Source: Geosiphon pyriformis (Eukaryota > Glomeromycota > Glomeromycetes > Archaeosporales > Geosiphonaceae). From it: 64,000 bases of DNA. Under the pieces are notes generated by a model, which worked only from the letters and a program-made list of their open reading frames with translations, was not told where the DNA came from and searched no databases. The translations under genes were made by a program, and so were the position numbers. The stretch spans positions 277,160-341,159 of the forward strand of contig JAAOMT010000648.1 of assembly GCA_016748015.1 (NCBI GenBank), read 5' to 3'. This document shows, piece after piece, positions 60,009 to 64,000 of this stretch (position 1 is its first letter; each line of letters starts with the position of its first letter).

Positions 60009-60222
60009 ATTTCCGCCGAAGTTTTTTCCTCGTTAACTTGGCAGCAGTAGTATAATAGTAACGGAGCAATCGTCTATCTAAAACTCGCGAAACACGGGTT
60101 TCAGGCTTCTTGACAAGAGGAAATGAGAGAAAGGAAGTGAATCAAACCGAAGTTTCAAACTTAAAAAACGAGAATTTCGATAGCATAATTAAATTTGCTA
60201 ATCATTTTCTTTGGGTTTTATA
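60009..60222. promoter_or_regulatory. Candidate bidirectional promoter between MOB1 and the 110-aa gene
   Basis: 214 bp between divergent start codons; GC-richer than the window average; no TATA box evident, as expected for a housekeeping promoter. Confidence 0.45.
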
Positions 60223-60612
60223 ATGCTTGGGTACCACATTAAGAATGAAGAAATTTTGTATCACCATAACGAGGAGGCGAAGGAGCTACTGCAGGAGAGG
60301 GGTGCCACACTGTGGTGCCACGGTGGCAAGTTTCTTGAAAATCAGGTACATCTTGTTCATTGTTGAGTGATTACGGTATATTGGTTACATCATCATCATC
60401 AGACCTCTAGTCTGTACAATGACGAAGCAGTTGTACACCATGGAAAAAAAACTTTCTTTGCGGCAATTTTGCTTCGGAATGGCGGTGAACTTTTTCAGGA
60501 ATCAGTATTCCCAATTTTGTCTCCCCCTGAGAATAATCATTGTGCCCAGAATCTCAAGATTATTGAATCAAATACAATGGCTTTAATTAACGATACGAAC
60601 TTGTTTGAATGA
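60223..60612 (+). CDS. Small two-exon gene divergent from MOB1, unknown function
   Basis: Exons 60223..60345 and 60403..60612 (intron gtacat...catcag, 57 nt, phase 0) give 110 aa. Starts only 214 bp from the MOB1 start codon on the other strand, so they probably share a bidirectional promoter. Sequence features: MLGYHIKNEEILYHHNEEA opening, WCHGGKFLENQ, AVVHHGKKTFFAAILLRNGGELF, then a polar C terminus. His and Cys residues (YHH, WCHGG, VHHGKK) might bind metal, but I recognise no family. Base composition is less AT-rich than intergenic DNA, supporting coding status. Reading through the donor stops after six codons. Confidence 0.55.
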
Positions 60613-61940
60613 AAACTCCTGTTTTTTGAAACCGATATAAAAAAACTATTAATGTTTGCTTTTCTCAAAAAGAAACCTTTTTCGGCTGATAGAGTTCAAT
60701 TTCCAAGTTTGTTATAACCCATTGTATTCATTGTTCGGTTGAATATAGTATATAATAATAAATCAAGTTTTTCAACTTTGGATGTAATTTTGGAGACAAG
60801 TGGCATCGTATGATATCATAATATTAGTATACCGGGGTTGCTGATTGAAGGATGAGCAGGGTGCATTGCTGACAATGAGTGCAGCTTTCCCAAATGTTTG
60901 ATCGTCACCCTGCAAACTCCTGCATCATCCAGACTCATCCAAAAAAGAAAAAAAATTTTTAGGCCGCTTGCATTTAAGCTGAGTAGCATTCTCTTGCAAT
61001 CAAGTTGCATGATGATGCCTCTTTGCTTTTTTCAATTGTCATCTGTCACGTTATTCACGTCACAATGATCCCAAAGGCGCCTTTCAAAAGGTTATTAGTT
61101 TACGCGATCGCTATCATTTTCCCCAACATTTCTATCATCTGTTATAGGATTCATTTCGTACTCACAATTCTGATGATCCCCGATCTTTTAGTCTTTATTC
61201 ACAAATTCAGTTTAGAAGTGTTTCCCGATTCATGATTCTCAAATCTTAACTAAAAGTTTAGTGATTGATGCTACTTGATTACACCACTCACCCTCCACCA
61301 CTTTAAGATACATCATACTTTGCTAAAGATACAGATATGCCATGCCCGAAATAAACCACAAGAATTGAATACCACTATCTTTTTTTGCTATTTTCTCCTC
61401 TGATTTCTTCCCGACTTATTTGTATTGCTTAATTTATAAATAAAAAATAATCCGACCATTAGGCTTGTTTTCAAAACTTGATTAGGCTAATCAATTTTTG
61501 TCATATCCGAAATCAAAAGTCAAATGAAAAACAACCAAGATCTTAGCCAAATTCAGAATATAATAAAGAAATCCACCAACCAATCTAATCATAAATCAAA
61601 AAATATAATAAGTAAAAAAAAGGAGTTTAACCCATAAGAGAATGAAAATCCTAGGTTGAATATATTCCACACAAGTGTGGATTCCAGGAAAATCTAATAA
61701 GTCTAATTTCCCAAAAATAATAATAATTTTATAATGGAGAAATCTCCAAAGATAATCAAAAGGGTGGGAATAATGGAAAAAAATCTGTACATTTTATATT
61801 GTTCATGGTTTAGAAATAATAATATATTCAGTACTTTTGCGTTTTTGTAACGTGTATGGTTGTATGGTATAAAAATTCATAGGATAAAAGTTCTTGTTCG
61901 CAGATCATATCTATTACTTCAAAATGCAGAACCTGAAATT
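60613..61940. other. Intergenic with a GC-richer island
   Basis: 60.83-61.2 kb is markedly less AT-rich and holds short frames on both strands (minus: SLDDAGVCRVTIKHLGKLH...), perhaps a decayed repeat or gene. The rest is the 3' side of both neighbours. A 16-bp near-palindrome TCCACACAAGTGTGGA lies near 61668-61683. Confidence 0.45.
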
Positions 61941-64000
61941 TCAAGATTCCCATTTTTTGAACATTCCAACGACATCATCCTTCATCTCGTTGACAACTTT
62001 TCGTCGAATAGCATCTTCTTGTTGACGAACAAGGCCCTCAAGCTGCTCGATTCGACGATAACTATCTTCAAGCATTCGAACCGCTTTAGCTAATCTCTCT
62101 TGTAAAATATTTGCGGCTTCTTTTGAATCACTAATAGCGACATTGATGGGTGGCAAGAGTAATTCAGCAAAAGAAGAAAACTTTTGATCCCCATAGGTTG
62201 TTGAAGGACTTAATGATGACCAAGATAAACTCCTAACAGGTGGCGGTGATCCTAGTCTACTATGTTCTGGATACTGTTGTTGTAAAGGGTGTGGATGAAC
62301 ACGGAACGTATCATAATGACCTGTCATTGGGGTATCACCACTCGGCTTTCGCTTTGAACTCTTTTGAGGGGAAGAGGGCGTTGGGCTAGAGTTAGTCTGT
62401 GACATTGATGGGCCGCCCCCTATAGAAATACTGCGCCATTTGATTTGGGTAGCAGAACTGGAATTACTATGACTAGATCGTGAATGACCATTTTGGCCAG
62501 AACCCTCCGCGGTCGGTAGATTATTGGGAAGATGACTATATCTCATTTCGGGCATAGTGGTAGGAGAAGGATTCGGGGTGGGTATATGGTCAAAAGATTT
62601 TCCATTGGCTTTTCCAAGGTATAATAAAATCTCACGAGCTGGTGACCCATAAGGTCCAGCATGTCGCACAGAAGTTTTAGGAGATTTGCCACTACTACTG
62701 CTACGCTTATTAATGTCTTTAGTTTCTTTGGATTTGGGTTTTTCGTTTCCATCTTCATACATATACTGTTCATCATCCTCAGGCTCTTTGACCCAGCGTG
62801 GTCCACCGCCAACCTGAACGAGGCTCCTACGCGCAATCCGTAAATCTACTGATGCAGAATCGTCAGGATCGATTTCCATATTCTCCTCCCATGCATCCTG
62901 TTCTTCGTCATCATTTCCAGCAGATATGTCACTGCTTGCCTCCGAAAAAGTGACTTTAAGTCTTTTTTCTGGATGCTCTTCATTTCTTGAAGTTTGCTGA
63001 TTGTCATGCTTTCCCAAATTTTCATTCTTATCCCCATCTTTGTCATTTGAAACATCATTATCGTTACCAGCATTTCGACGAGTATATTTCCTCTTCTTTC
63101 GTTTACTATTGGCACGTTTAATGAGTTTGAGTACCAAGTCATTATCATCAGCCTCATCATCGATATTAGTCGTATCTTCTGCACCAGTTGGATTTTTATG
63201 TGGTTCTTGATAATACTCATTCGGTTTGGATAATAAATAGTCGAAAAAAGCATCTAAATGAATGGTTCGCATCCATTTCTATCAATGGGAAAATGGAGGG
63301 TAAAAAAAAAAATTTTGGTCAGAGAATAGATCATATCATAAATTTTGCGCCGGGCAGTTTGATTGGTTTTTGGAACCATTATCAAATTAGTACTATTTCA
63401 AGTACAAATCGCGCTCGATCGATGATCCGCGACTTGCATTAATCACACACCACAATGAAACAGGCTATTGAAACAGTGTTACAGTGCTATAGCAAGCTGA
63501 GACAATGTCACAATGTCGATCAAGCAAAGAAGGAACAGTGTACTAATCATACATGATGCATCATTTTTGTTACATTCACTGACCATAATTGAAATAACAT
63601 TTGACAGTTTAATAACATATTTGAGAAAATACCAACCTTTAGCCTCACAGCATATTGTTGGATTTTTTGAGGGCTAGACTCGTCCGTTCGTTCAACACCC
63701 AATTGCTGGGCCAATTTTGTCCAAGTTCTAATTTCGCCCGATTCATGTTTACGCACAAGTTGAAACAATAGCCAAGGATCAAAAGTTTTTCCATCGGATT
63801 TTGGAACGGCGTGAAAAGCACGTTGCAAGGAACTGATATCAGTCTCGATTGGTGCTGCTGGATTACAGTAAAAGATGAATTCGATATACCGGTCTGCAAT
63901 ATTCGATTCATTGATATCTTTTGAAGGAAGATTACGTCGTTGAATTGAAGGTCCAACTTGCTGATATGATGCAAGAGGCCTAGCCGATTGTATTGGAGAA
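61941..64000 (-). CDS. abp2: ARS-binding protein 2 (Abp2)-like DNA-binding protein, N terminus beyond window
   Basis: Exons 64000..63637 (cut at the edge) and 63278..61941 joined in phase 0 across a 358-nt intron. The first visible part holds the Abp2 family core: NLPSKDINESNIADRYIEF, FYCNPAAPIETD, AFHAVPKSDGKTFDPWLLF, RTWTKLAQQLGVE and KIQQYAVRLK, continued after the intron by KWMRTIHLDAFFDYLL. The rest is long and disordered: acidic stretches, a KRANSKRKKRKYTRR basic cluster (likely nuclear localisation), Ser/Pro-rich middle, then a C-terminal coiled coil from about ISDSKEAANILQERL to the end. S. pombe Abp2 binds AT-rich replication origins. A nuclear, DNA-binding role is expected; binding specificity here is inferred. 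Confidence 0.9.

Noticed and set aside
61005-61235. 76-codon hydrophobic plus frame
   Set aside because: No conserved motif; probably chance in a pyrimidine-rich strand.
61668-61683. Near-palindrome TCCACACAAGTGTGGA as a terminator or binding site
   Set aside because: Two-base loop and isolated occurrence; no supporting context.

Overview
This is AT-rich eukaryotic (fungal) nuclear DNA with short GT-AG introns. The best guess is Mucoromycota, probably Glomeromycotina or a close relative. Four things point there: an expanded set of Rhizomucor miehei-type class 3 lipases, an Abp2 (ARS-binding protein 2) gene, a stand-alone BTB gene, and a decayed protein kinase whose catalytic-loop and activation-segment wording resembles the kinases massively expanded in arbuscular mycorrhizal fungi. 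The lineage is inferred; the coding content is read from the sequence.

Region 1 (1-33 kb) is a cluster of eleven paralogous secreted or membrane-anchored class 3 lipases in mixed orientation (copies 1-4, 6 and 10 on minus; 5, 7, 8, 9 and 11 on plus), plus one orphan N-terminal module at 30.1 kb. I rebuilt every gene by hand. All complete models give coding lengths divisible by 3, proteins of 389-549 aa and the same core: hydrophobic anchor, low-complexity linker, a 'YA.xA.YC' block, a lipase core split by a phase-1 intron exactly at the nucleophile elbow, and a small C-terminal exon with paired cysteines. The striking point is that nine of eleven copies have Gly where the catalytic Ser of G-H-S-x-G-G should be, yet every one whose 3' half is visible keeps the catalytic Asp and His positions. 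Only copy 9 (GHSLGG) has an ordinary triad; copy 5 keeps Ser in GWSLGG. This looks like a large pseudo-lipase family evolving beside one or two active members.

Region 2 (33-44.2 kb) holds two short secreted proteins that are paralogous at the N terminus and share a 28-bp promoter block, a poly-G/N assembly gap at 39.7 kb, a five-exon polytopic membrane protein of unknown function and a 75-aa two-exon protein. ATT microsatellites are frequent.

Region 3 (44.7-58.6 kb) has a BTB/POZ gene, a repeat-containing low-complexity protein with a likely frameshift, and a broken protein kinase, embedded in two very AT-rich gene deserts of about 5 kb each.

Region 4 (58.6-64 kb) is ordinary conserved-gene territory: MOB1 (five exons, 215 aa), a divergent small gene of unknown function, and the 3' part of an Abp2-like gene running off the right edge.

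No tRNA, rRNA, CRISPR or intact transposon was recognised. All splice sites are manual calls and need transcript support.
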